A program made the translations under genes and the position numbers. A model generated the notes under the pieces. It saw only the letters and a program-made list of their open reading frames with translations. It was not told the DNA's origin and did no database searches. 42,050 nt of DNA from Aneurinibacillus aneurinilyticus ATCC 12856. Its GTDB lineage: Bacteria > Bacillota > Bacilli > Aneurinibacillales > Aneurinibacillaceae. Each line of letters opens with the position of its first letter. The first letter of the stretch is position 1. Positions 10,940 to 18,545 of the stretch are shown piece by piece. The stretch covers positions 1 through 42,050 of the forward strand of contig NZ_KE952751.1 of assembly GCF_000466385.1 (NCBI RefSeq), read 5' to 3'.

Positions 10940-11173
10940 AAATAAGACCTCGTTAGGTGAGGCTCCTATACAAACACAGGCCACTGCCCAGAAATATCGA
11001 GAGATGCCCATGGGTAGAACAGGAATTGTCGGACTAAGGCTTTTCATAAGGTGGCTAAGAGATAGATAATTTTCTCTTTACGTTGTATAGTGCCAAAACT
11101 CGACTAGAGGGGGAAACGGATGTTTTTTTGGTATGCATTCATTAAACCCTCTAGAAGAACTAGGGGGTTTTTT
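10940..11173 (+). promoter_or_regulatory. M-box (ykoK) Mg2+ riboswitch with terminator
   Basis: The aptamer (about 10940-11068) carries the class hallmarks CGTTAGGTGAGGCTCCTATA, then CAGGCCACTGCCCAGAAA, ATGGGTAGAACAGGAATT and GGTGGCTAAGAG. The expression platform follows: CTAGAGGG (11104-11111) can pair with CCCTCTAG (11147-11154), competing with the terminator stem CCCTCTAG/CTAGGGGG (11147-11154 with 11160-11167) that ends in six T. By family, high Mg2+ favours the terminator. It controls the peptide gene at 11199 and the P-type ATPase at 11449. Reading frames overlapping the aptamer are spurious. Confidence 0.93.
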
Positions 11174-11198
11174 ATTTGTAAAGGAGGGGAACACCCAC

Positions 11199-11351
11199 AT
11201 GGACGATAGTTCCAGTAGTCGAATGTACGCTTTATATCAACATTCTGTGCAGAGGGAGAACCGGATTCTCTTTGCTCTCCATCATTTTCCATACTTTATT
11301 TTCCTTCTTTTCTTATCTGTAAGGTGGGTTTATTTAAGTATGCGTTTTTGA
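11199..11351 (+). CDS. Small membrane protein in the Mg2+ leader (50 aa)
   Basis: Fifty codons from ATG at 11199, with AAGGAGGGG about 11 bases upstream. The first half is hydrophilic (DDSSSSR at residues 2-8); the second holds one aromatic-rich hydrophobic stretch, FPYFIFLLFLSVRWVYL, enough for a single membrane helix. It is placed after the M-box terminator and before a second terminator, so it is made only when the riboswitch reads through. By analogy with enterobacterial MgtS and MgtR peptides, it may act on the Mg2+ pump encoded next; no sequence similarity is claimed. Confidence 0.55.
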   Translation: MDDSSSSRMYALYQHSVQRENRILFALHHFPYFIFLLFLSVRWVYLSMRF

Positions 11352-11386
11352 CATGTGAGCGCAATGAGAACAAGGTTCAAAGCCAG

Positions 11387-11417
11387 ACCCTCTCTGCAAT
11401 AGAGAAGGGTTTTTTTT
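11387..11417 (+). terminator. Second terminator before the Mg2+ ATPase
   Basis: Stem ACCCTCTCT with AGAGAAGGGT (one bulged base), then eight T. It separates the small peptide gene from the ATPase gene, so pump expression must pass two terminators. Confidence 0.7.
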
Positions 11418-11448
11418 GTGTCTGGGTTCCGCGATAGGAGGAGTCAAT

Positions 11449-14091
11449 ATGAAAAAAATTTTTGATAAAAAAAGACATAAAATCGGCAACAAAGCCTTGA
11501 ACAAGGAAATCTCAGAGCGCCTTATCGAAGCATCTGTATATCCCGTAGATTATTTTATGGAGGAGATAGCTACTTCACCTCATGGATTGTGTGAATCTGA
11601 AGTAAAGAAAAGACTGGATGATTATGGCGAAAACCAGGTTGCTCATGAAAAGCCGCCTGCCTGGTATATTCAATTGCTTTTAAATTTTAAAAATCCATTT
11701 ATTCTCATTTTGCTGGGGTTGGATGTATTTTCATTTTTTACAGGTGATACAGAAGCAGTCATTATCATCACAACAATGGTCTTAATTAGTGTGCTTATTA
11801 CGTTTACGCAAGAGTTTCGCTCAATGAAAACAGCGGAAAAGCTTAAAGCGATGGTAAAAACAACGACAACTGTCATACGCCAATCAACGGAAAAAGAAAT
11901 TGATATGGAACAGTTGGTACCTGGAGATATTATCCGTCTGTCAGCGGGTGATCTCGTTCCTGCGGATGTAAGGCTGCTCACCTCTAAAGATCTTTTCGTT
12001 AGTGAATCCGCTCTAACTGGAGAAGCCCTACCTGTGGAAAAACAGGAATTACTACCGCTCGAGACAGTCAATCAAAAGAATCCGCTCAACGCATTGGAGC
12101 TTGCTAATATATGCTATATGGGAACCAATATTGTGAGCGGTTCGGCTACTGCCATTGTGATTGCTACCGGAGCCTCTACTTATTTTGGTTCGATGGCTAA
12201 AACGCTTATAGGTAAAAGACCGCTAACCAGTTTTGATAAAGGGGTAAACAGTGTCACTTTTGTTCTCATCCGTTTTATGCTGATTATGGTTCCGATTATT
12301 TTCTTTATTAACGGTTTTACAAAAGGGGATTGGTGGGATGCGTTTTTCTTTGGTTTATCCGTCGCTGTCGGCTTGACCCCGGAAATGCTACCGGTTATCG
12401 TGACCGCGAACCTGGCCAAGGGTGCAGTGGTGATGGCCCGCAATAAAGTAATTATGAAGAGGCTCCATGCGATTCAAAATTTCGGAGCCATGGATATTTT
12501 ATGCACAGACAAAACAGGAACACTTACACAGGATAAAATTATTCTTGAAAAATATTTGAACATTAATGGAGATAAAGATACTGCCGTTTTAGAATATGCT
12601 TACTTGAATAGCTACTACCAAACTGGATTAAAAAATTTACTGGATGTTGCTGTACTGGAGCATGCGGGGGTAAGCGAAGTACAAGGAGCGGAAGGGAAGT
12701 ATACGAAAGTTGATGAGATTCCTTTTGATTTTAACCGTCGCCGCATGTCTGTCGTTCTGAAGAAAAACGACAATGGACATATCCTTATTTGCAAGGGTGC
12801 GATGGAAGAAATCGTAAGTATTTGCACGCATGTATCCAGTAATGGAAAAGTTGTTCCGATTACACCGCATATAACGCAAAAAATACAGAGGCTTGTACAC
12901 GATTTAAACACAGACGGATTACGCGTAGTTGCTGTCGCTGTTAAACAAACCGAATCGGAAGATAGGCCTTATACGATTACAGATGAAAGCAACATGATTT
13001 TGGTCGGGTATATTGGTTTTTTGGACCCGCCAAAGGACAGCGCGGCAGCGGCGATTAAAGCATTGAGGGAAAACGGTGTAAATATCAAAGTGCTTACAGG
13101 TGATAACGAAACGGTCACCCGCAAAGTTTGCAAAGATGTAGGTTTGCATGTAAATCAGATCGTATTAGGAAATGACATCGACAATCTTTCGGATGAGCAA
13201 TTGGCTGATATGGCTGAAAGGACTACCGTATTTGCTAAATTGAACCCGCTCCAAAAGGCAAGAATTGTTCGGGCGCTCCAGAGCAAGGGGCATACCGTTG
13301 GATTTATGGGTGACGGTATTAATGACGCGGCTTCCTTGCGTGAGGCAGATGTAGGCATTTCAGTGGATACAGCGGTAGATATTGCAAAAGAGTCAGCGGA
13401 TATCATTCTGCTGGAAAAAAGTTTACTTGTATTGGAGCAAGGCGTCATTGAAGGCCGTAAGACCTTTGGCAATATTATTAAATATATCAAAATGACAGCA
13501 AGTTCTAACTTCGGCAACGTGTTCAGTGTGTTGGGTGCCAGCGCATTTTTACCTTTTCTGCCGATGCTGCCGATTCATCTGCTTATTCAAAATCTATTTT
13601 ACGATATTTCGCAACTTTCCATCCCTTGGGACAATATGGATAAAGAATTTTTGAAAAAACCCAAAAAATGGGATGCCAAGTCCATAAGAAGATTTATGAT
13701 TTTTATTGGTCCTATCAGCTCGATTTTCGATTATGTAACATACTTTGTTATGTGGTATATATTTGCGGCCAATACCGTGGATGACCAGTCTTTGTTCCAA
13801 TCCGGTTGGTTTATTGAAGGATTATTGTCTCAAACTTTGATTGTGCATATGATTCGCACAGAGAAAATACCGTTTATTCAAAGCAGGGCAAGTCTACCCG
13901 TACTTTTGCTTACGAGCGCAATTATTATAGCGGGCATCTATATCCCATTCTCTGCTTTTGGCGCAAGCATTGGATTACAGCCGCTGCCTATGTCATATTT
14001 TCCTTGGTTAATAGCTATTCTGCTCAGCTACTGTCTTCTTACGCAAGTTATCAAAAAATGGTATATTCGTAAATTTAATGAATGGCTGTAG
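11449..14091 (+). CDS. mgtA: MgtA-type P-type ATPase, Mg2+ importer
   Basis: About 880 residues, full length for P-type IIIB magnesium pumps. Features in order: cytoplasmic N-terminus, actuator loop TGEALPVEK, phosphorylation motif DKTGTLT (Asp354), nucleotide-binding region, hinge MGDGINDAASLREADVGISVD and a C-terminal set of about six membrane helices with NLFYDISQLSIPWDNMD, characteristic of MgtA/MgtB. It moves Mg2+ inward across the membrane at the cost of ATP. The start is decided by AGGAGGAG five bases before ATG at 11449; the frame opens earlier at 11416 without a ribosome site. The upstream M-box confirms the Mg2+ role. Confidence 0.95.
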   Translation: MKKIFDKKRHKIGNKALNKEISERLIEASVYPVDYFMEEIATSPHGLCESEVKKRLDDYGENQVAHEKPPAWYIQLLLNFKNPFILILLGLDVFSFFTGDTEAVIIITTMVLISVLITFTQEFRSMKTAEKLKAMVKTTTTVIRQSTEKEIDMEQLVPGDIIRLSAGDLVPADVRLLTSKDLFVSESALTGEALPVEKQELLPLETVNQKNPLNALELANICYMGTNIVSGSATAIVIATGASTYFGSMAKTLIGKRPLTSFDKGVNSVTFVLIRFMLIMVPIIFFINGFTKGDWWDAFFFGLSVAVGLTPEMLPVIVTANLAKGAVVMARNKVIMKRLHAIQNFGAMDILCTDKTGTLTQDKIILEKYLNINGDKDTAVLEYAYLNSYYQTGLKNLLDVAVLEHAGVSEVQGAEGKYTKVDEIPFDFNRRRMSVVLKKNDNGHILICKGAMEEIVSICTHVSSNGKVVPITPHITQKIQRLVHDLNTDGLRVVAVAVKQTESEDRPYTITDESNMILVGYIGFLDPPKDSAAAAIKALRENGVNIKVLTGDNETVTRKVCKDVGLHVNQIVLGNDIDNLSDEQLADMAERTTVFAKLNPLQKARIVRALQSKGHTVGFMGDGINDAASLREADVGISVDTAVDIAKESADIILLEKSLLVLEQGVIEGRKTFGNIIKYIKMTASSNFGNVFSVLGASAFLPFLPMLPIHLLIQNLFYDISQLSIPWDNMDKEFLKKPKKWDAKSIRRFMIFIGPISSIFDYVTYFVMWYIFAANTVDDQSLFQSGWFIEGLLSQTLIVHMIRTEKIPFIQSRASLPVLLLTSAIIIAGIYIPFSAFGASIGLQPLPMSYFPWLIAILLSYCLLTQVIKKWYIRKFNEWL

Positions 14092-14140
14092 TGTAAAAAC
14101 AAAAACAGCATGCCTATAAAGTAGTTATTGGGAGGAACGT

Positions 14141-15277
14141 ATGAAAATAAGAGGAAAACCTGATTTTACGATACTTTTTCTTACCCTTCTCCTTGTGGGA
14201 TTTGGAATTGTGATCGTTTACAGTGCCAGCTCTGTTTTTTCCTTTCATAAATATGGTATTGATACGTATTTTGTAAAAAAACAACTTACATGGGCCAGTA
14301 TTGGTTTGGTGTTCATGTTATTCACTATGAATATTCCGTACACGTTCTATAAAAAGCACTTTGTTAGCATCGCTTTAGGAGGGCTGTTTCTTCTGCTGAT
14401 TGTACTTATACCAGGTATTGGTACGGTGCAAAATGGTGCCCGTAGATGGATTGATCTTGGATTCGCTTCTCTACAACCTACTGAATTTGCCAATCTCGCA
14501 GTTATTTTGTATTTGTCTGCCCTGATTGCGAAAAAAGGGAATGCGATTCAGGATTTTAGAAAAGGATTGTTTCCTGTTATGGTAGTTATGGGTGTTTTTT
14601 GCGGCGTTATTATTCTTCAGCCTGATTTTGGTTCGTCAGTTATTCTCATGTTAACGGGACTTTCGATAATCGTAGCAGGTGGAGCGAATCTCAAATACTT
14701 ATCTATTATAGGAATGCCTGTTGGCATTATCGGTTTCCTATTTGTGTTTTTCTCACCGTACCGTTGGGAGCGAATGCAAAATATAGGGAATCCCTGGGCG
14801 GATGGCATGGACGGTTTGGGGAACGGCTATCAGCTTGTCCATTCTTATTTTGCACTTGCACATGGAGGCATTGCTGGAGCGGGGTTTGGAAAAAGCATTG
14901 AAAAGTATTTATATCTTCCTGAAGCCCAAACTGATTTTATTTTTTCTATTATGGCGGAGGAACTTGGATTTATTGGGGTGTGTCTTTTTTTATTTGTGTA
15001 TGTATGCTTCCTATGGCGCATTTTGCTTATCACACTACGGGTACAAGAACCCTTCGCTATATTGGTCGGCATTGGTGTGGTTAGCATGATTGCTATCAAA
15101 GCATGTTTTAATATTGGGGGAGTGACAGGACTGCTCCCGATTACAGGTGTTCCTTTACCGTTTATTAGCTATGGAGGGTCCTCCCTGCTTCTTCATATGC
15201 TCAGTATAGGAATTATACTGAGCATTTCACGGGAGAATGATAAACGAACCGTTCAGAGGATAATAGATGGACGATAG
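14141..15277 (+). CDS. SEDS-family protein (FtsW/RodA/SpoVE)
   Basis: A 378-residue polytopic membrane protein with about ten hydrophobic segments. It begins with PDFTILFLTLLLVGFGIVIVYSASS and ends with the family block ITGVPLPFISYGGSSLL. SEDS proteins polymerise glycan strands from lipid II together with a class B penicillin-binding protein. The wording of the motifs fits FtsW/SpoVE slightly better than RodA. No PBP gene is adjacent, so it is an orphan copy and may be a sporulation or accessory paralogue. GGGAGGAA precedes ATG. Confidence 0.9.
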   Translation: MKIRGKPDFTILFLTLLLVGFGIVIVYSASSVFSFHKYGIDTYFVKKQLTWASIGLVFMLFTMNIPYTFYKKHFVSIALGGLFLLLIVLIPGIGTVQNGARRWIDLGFASLQPTEFANLAVILYLSALIAKKGNAIQDFRKGLFPVMVVMGVFCGVIILQPDFGSSVILMLTGLSIIVAGGANLKYLSIIGMPVGIIGFLFVFFSPYRWERMQNIGNPWADGMDGLGNGYQLVHSYFALAHGGIAGAGFGKSIEKYLYLPEAQTDFIFSIMAEELGFIGVCLFLFVYVCFLWRILLITLRVQEPFAILVGIGVVSMIAIKACFNIGGVTGLLPITGVPLPFISYGGSSLLLHMLSIGIILSISRENDKRTVQRIIDGR

Positions 15278-15317
15278 ATAAAAGTATAAGGGAAGGAGAG
15301 AGAACATCAGAGGTTAG

Positions 15318-15353
15318 AAAAAGACGCGCTGGTCTTTTTTCTGCCAGGGCGCC
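15318..15353. terminator. Terminator between convergent genes, repeat copy 2
   Basis: AAAAAGAC (15318-15325) pairs with GTCTTTTT (15332-15339), usable on both strands between the SEDS and Crp genes. The overlapping segment gcgCTGG-tcttttttctg-CCAGggcgc matches 7376 onward with swapped stem arms. Confidence 0.65.
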
Positions 15354-15383
15354 TATGATTTCTTCTCCTTTTTCCCGTATCGT

Positions 15384-16067
15384 TCAAGGCTCTATTAAAT
15401 GTCTGAGTCCGTTAATATTACAGATTATGATTTTCTTTTTATCAATTCGAATAAGTTGCTGGTTTTGTAAATCCAGTAGGATTTTCGTTACGGTTTCCCT
15501 CACGGTTCCTGTCATATCAGCCATTTGCTGATGCGTCAGTTTCAAATCGATCAGGAGTCCTTCTTTGTTCTGGAGCCCGTGATTTTCCGTTAACCGCAAT
15601 ATCATTCTGACGATGCGTGTACGGGCATCTAGAATAGTCAAATCAGTAATGAGTTCGTTCGCTCTACGAAGACGATCCAAGGCAGTTTCCAGTATTTTAA
15701 TGAAAATATCTGGACTTCGATTTAATAGGGAAATAAAATCAAATCGTTTTAATACATACAATGTGGACTGCTCCAACGTTCTGGCGGAAGCGGATCGAAC
15801 TTGCTCATTTTGTAATACAGCCATCTCACCAAAAAAATCACCCTCTCTAAAAATGGCGAGGATAATTTCTCTTGCGTTGTCATCACGGTAAATTTTTACA
15901 ACTCCTGATTTTATGATATACAGCTCATCGCCTTCCTCTTCTTCAAAAAACACGTTCGCTCCCTTTTCATATTTTCGTGTAATAAATAAGGGAGCGATTT
16001 CTGTCAATTCATCCTCTCCTAAGTGCTCAAAAAAGGGAAAGTGACGCAAAAAATAAACATCAATCAA
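15384..16067 (-). CDS. Crp/Fnr-family transcription regulator
   Basis: A 227-residue activator with an N-terminal cyclic-nucleotide-binding beta-roll, a long dimerisation helix (about 118-145) and a C-terminal winged helix. The phosphate-binding cassette is intact (Gly80-Glu81 in FFGEMAVL, Arg91-Ser92 in VRSASAR), as in true cAMP binders. There is no Fnr-type Cys cluster. The recognition helix GTVRETVTKIL keeps Arg190-Glu191 and has Lys195 where Crp has Arg, which fits recognition of TGTGA-like half-sites. The start is a TTG at 16067, set by GGAGGAG 8 bases upstream. It is the second gene of a pair with the DUF3307 gene (28-base gap), probably autoregulated from the site 16533-16548. Confidence 0.9.
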   Translation of the reverse strand: MIDVYFLRHFPFFEHLGEDELTEIAPLFITRKYEKGANVFFEEEEGDELYIIKSGVVKIYRDDNAREIILAIFREGDFFGEMAVLQNEQVRSASARTLEQSTLYVLKRFDFISLLNRSPDIFIKILETALDRLRRANELITDLTILDARTRIVRMILRLTENHGLQNKEGLLIDLKLTHQQMADMTGTVRETVTKILLDLQNQQLIRIDKKKIIICNINGLRHLIEP

Positions 16068-16095
16068 GAAGCATCTCCTCCATGCATTCGTTCTC

Positions 16096-16458
16096 CTAGC
16101 CTGTCACAGCAAGAGCCAGCGCCAATACGATAAGATGAAATATTTGATCGGCTACGATCATTAACCACTTGCTTTTCTCATCTGTTACTCGCATAATCCT
16201 TTTGTACCATAAAGCTACGAGCGTACGTCGATCCAATATAACATGGGAGACAAACACCAATGCGATTCCCCACATTGATAATCCTTCAGGAAGCCATAGA
16301 AATGCGAACAATGCAATAACCGTTGTATAAACAAGGCAATGAGTCAACAGCGGGAGCCAGCGCTCTGCCTTATATTTTGCCATCCATTCTGTTTGCAGTA
16401 AATAGTCACCTACCAAGTGTGCAAGCAGCAATATATCAAAAGAGCTGAAATGATTCAT
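16096..16458 (-). CDS. DUF3307 membrane protein
   Basis: A 120-residue protein with about four membrane helices. The N-terminal block LLLAHLVGDYLLQTEWMAKYK is typical of DUF3307, a family of unknown function often found near regulators. A central VSHVILDRR and a C-terminal hydrophobic end IFHLIVLALALAV follow. AAGGAGG lies about 11 bases before ATG. First gene of a two-gene transcript with the Crp-like regulator, starting from a promoter with TATACT at 16506-16511 (minus strand). Confidence 0.82.
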   Translation of the reverse strand: MNHFSSFDILLLAHLVGDYLLQTEWMAKYKAERWLPLLTHCLVYTTVIALFAFLWLPEGLSMWGIALVFVSHVILDRRTLVALWYKRIMRVTDEKSKWLMIVADQIFHLIVLALALAVTG

Positions 16459-16505
16459 TTGTGTGAAGACCTCCTTCCGGTTACATGAACAGGTTCTTTT
16501 TACAA

Positions 16506-16548
16506 AGTATATTTTTTATACTATACCGATTCTGTAGTTTGGATTACA
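16506..16548 (-). promoter_or_regulatory. Crp-type site with minus-strand promoter (DUF3307-crp)
   Basis: The palindrome TGTAGTTTGGATTACA occupies 16533-16548. Read on the minus strand, the -10 hexamer TATACT (16511 down to 16506) starts 37 bases from the palindrome start, giving a start of transcription near 16499 and an operator centre at -41.5. No -35 hexamer is evident, as expected for an activator-dependent promoter. Confidence 0.65.
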
Positions 16549-16575
16549 TTCGCTAATTTCGGTTACTGTTACATT
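16533..16575 (+). promoter_or_regulatory. Crp-type site with plus-strand promoter (cyclase operon)
   Basis: The same palindrome (16533-16548) read forward: extended -10 TGT-TACATT, hexamer 16570-16575, begins 37 bases from the palindrome start. Start of transcription is predicted near 16582, operator centre at -41.5. The leader to the cyclase ATG is about 200 bases and contains two AGGAGG sites and short frames. Confidence 0.65.
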
Positions 16576-16784
16576 TATTAAAAAGTCGGTAGTCGAAGAG
16601 ACGGACAGGTGGGCTGCATAATCCGGACGAATAGGAGGTTTTCAGGTTATATGTATGAACTTTATTTTAGCTATTTTACTACAACCCTTACTTTTGGGAG
16701 GGAGACATAGGAGGAATTTTTACTATAATATGAATGGCAATAAAGAGGTATCAGGCTTTGGTGCTTTGGAAAGGGGGGAGATGT

Positions 16785-18545
16785 ATGCAAATTAGGTTAG
16801 GGCAGGTAATCGCCGTGCTAACCGCACTTGCTGTTCTCTTTATGTATAGAGGAACGCTGGATTCGGTAGATTTTTTCTTTCAGGATAAATTTATGCAGCA
16901 TGAGAGCACAACAGATAATCGAGTTGTAATCGTAGGCATTGATGATGAGAGCATTCAGAATGTAGGAAAGTGGCCCTGGAATCGAAGTGTTCATGCGCAA
17001 TTAATTGACATGCTTGCGCAAGGCTGCCCTGCAGTTATTGCCTTTGATGTGACATTTCCGGTGCCTTCTGACGATCCGGAAGATGATATGGAGCTAATCG
17101 ATGCCATGAAACGTGCCGGAAATGTAGTAATGTCGCGTTATGGCACGTTTGAAGCATCCGCTAAACAGGGAACACTTGAAGCTTTGGAGCTGTCAGAGCC
17201 GTTCCCGGAGCTTAAGGCGGCAGCTGCAGGCCTTGGACATATCAACACAATTCCAGATGAAGATCAAGTTGTCCGTAAATCGCTGCATACGTTCAATTAT
17301 AAAGGACAGCTGATCGAAAGTTTCTCATGGGGAATTTACAAAATGTTCAAAAAACATATAGGCCAACAAGTTAATCCGAAGGAACTGCCGTTGGATGGAT
17401 TTAATCGTTACCATATTCCATATGCAGGCGGGCCAGGGCAATTCGAGGCGGTCCCTTATTCGTCCGTAATTAACGGAGACGTACCGCCCGATTATTTTCG
17501 GGATCGAATCGTGCTCGTTGGGCCATACACAGTGGGACTTAAAGACGACTATCCTACACCGTTGGATTACAAAACGAAAATGTATGGAGTGGAAATTCAC
17601 GCCAATATTATACAGGCATTACTGGAGCGGAATTTCAAACAAGAATTAGATTGGAAATGGAATGCTGCGATATTGGTGTTTACTGCGAGCGCCGTCTACT
17701 ATCTTTTCCGAAAAACGCATCCAGGGATTTCGTTCATCGTGCTGGTAGCAATGATTGCCGGTTTGATTTTCGGCGGGAAGTATTTATATGGAAAAGGTGT
17801 CATAATCTCAATGGGTTATCTTATTTCCTTCCTTATTATTAGCTATATTGTCGTCATTGGATTTAATTATATGAAGGAATTGCTGGAGCGACGAAGGGTT
17901 ACTGATATTTTTGGCAGATACGTAGCACCGCAGGTTGTTAGCCAAATACTGGAGAGCGGCGAGGAAGGGTTGAGGCTGGGCGGTACTCGAAGAGAGTTAA
18001 CGGTACTGTTTGTGGATATACGGGGGTTTACGCCGTTGTCCGAGCAGGCGGAACCGGAAGAGATTGTCGAAATACTAAATGAATATCTCGATTTAACGGC
18101 TACCTGCATTTTTCGGTATGATGGGACACTGGATAAATTCATCGGGGATGCGACGATGGCGATTTTTAATGCACCGTTGTTATTAGAGGATCATCCGATG
18201 AAAGCAGTGCAAGCTGCATGGGCGATGAAAGAAGGTGCTGTTGCATTGGAGAAGAAGCTGATGGAGCGCTTTGGACGCAGCGTGAAGTTCGGTATTGGCA
18301 TCCATACAGGACCAGCCGTATTCGGTAATATCGGATCGAAAACAAGGATGGACTATACAGCTATCGGGGATACGGTCAATACCGCAGCACGCCTGGAGAG
18401 TAATTCCAAACCGGGGCAAATCATACTGAGTGAAACCGTATATGAGACGGTGAAAGAGCGTATTACCGCCGTACCGCTGGGGGAAATCAAGGTGAAAGGA
18501 AAAGAGCAAGGCATACGTATATACGAATTGGAGGGGCTTACGTGA
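16785..18545 (+). CDS. CHASE2-domain class III nucleotidyl cyclase
   Basis: About 586 residues. One N-terminal membrane segment (residues 4-22), an extracellular CHASE2 sensor (about 30-290), three membrane helices (about 290-370) and a cytoplasmic class III cyclase domain. Metal-binding Asp411 (FVDIRGF) and Asp455 (KFIGDA), adenine-type Lys451, and DYTAIGDTVNTAARLE with the transition-state Asn and Arg are present, so an active enzyme, probably an adenylate cyclase, is expected. Start at 16785 follows GGGGGGAG; the earlier ATG at 16734 would add a poorly placed N-terminus. Its stop overlaps the FecR start (GTGA), indicating translational coupling. It likely makes the ligand for the Crp-like regulator and the 22075 fusion. 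Confidence 0.92.
   Translation: MQIRLGQVIAVLTALAVLFMYRGTLDSVDFFFQDKFMQHESTTDNRVVIVGIDDESIQNVGKWPWNRSVHAQLIDMLAQGCPAVIAFDVTFPVPSDDPEDDMELIDAMKRAGNVVMSRYGTFEASAKQGTLEALELSEPFPELKAAAAGLGHINTIPDEDQVVRKSLHTFNYKGQLIESFSWGIYKMFKKHIGQQVNPKELPLDGFNRYHIPYAGGPGQFEAVPYSSVINGDVPPDYFRDRIVLVGPYTVGLKDDYPTPLDYKTKMYGVEIHANIIQALLERNFKQELDWKWNAAILVFTASAVYYLFRKTHPGISFIVLVAMIAGLIFGGKYLYGKGVIISMGYLISFLIISYIVVIGFNYMKELLERRRVTDIFGRYVAPQVVSQILESGEEGLRLGGTRRELTVLFVDIRGFTPLSEQAEPEEIVEILNEYLDLTATCIFRYDGTLDKFIGDATMAIFNAPLLLEDHPMKAVQAAWAMKEGAVALEKKLMERFGRSVKFGIGIHTGPAVFGNIGSKTRMDYTAIGDTVNTAARLESNSKPGQIILSETVYETVKERITAVPLGEIKVKGKEQGIRIYELEGLT

Noticed and set aside
10887-11069. 60-codon frame before the Mg2+ ATPase
   Set aside because: It coincides with the M-box aptamer and has no ribosome site.
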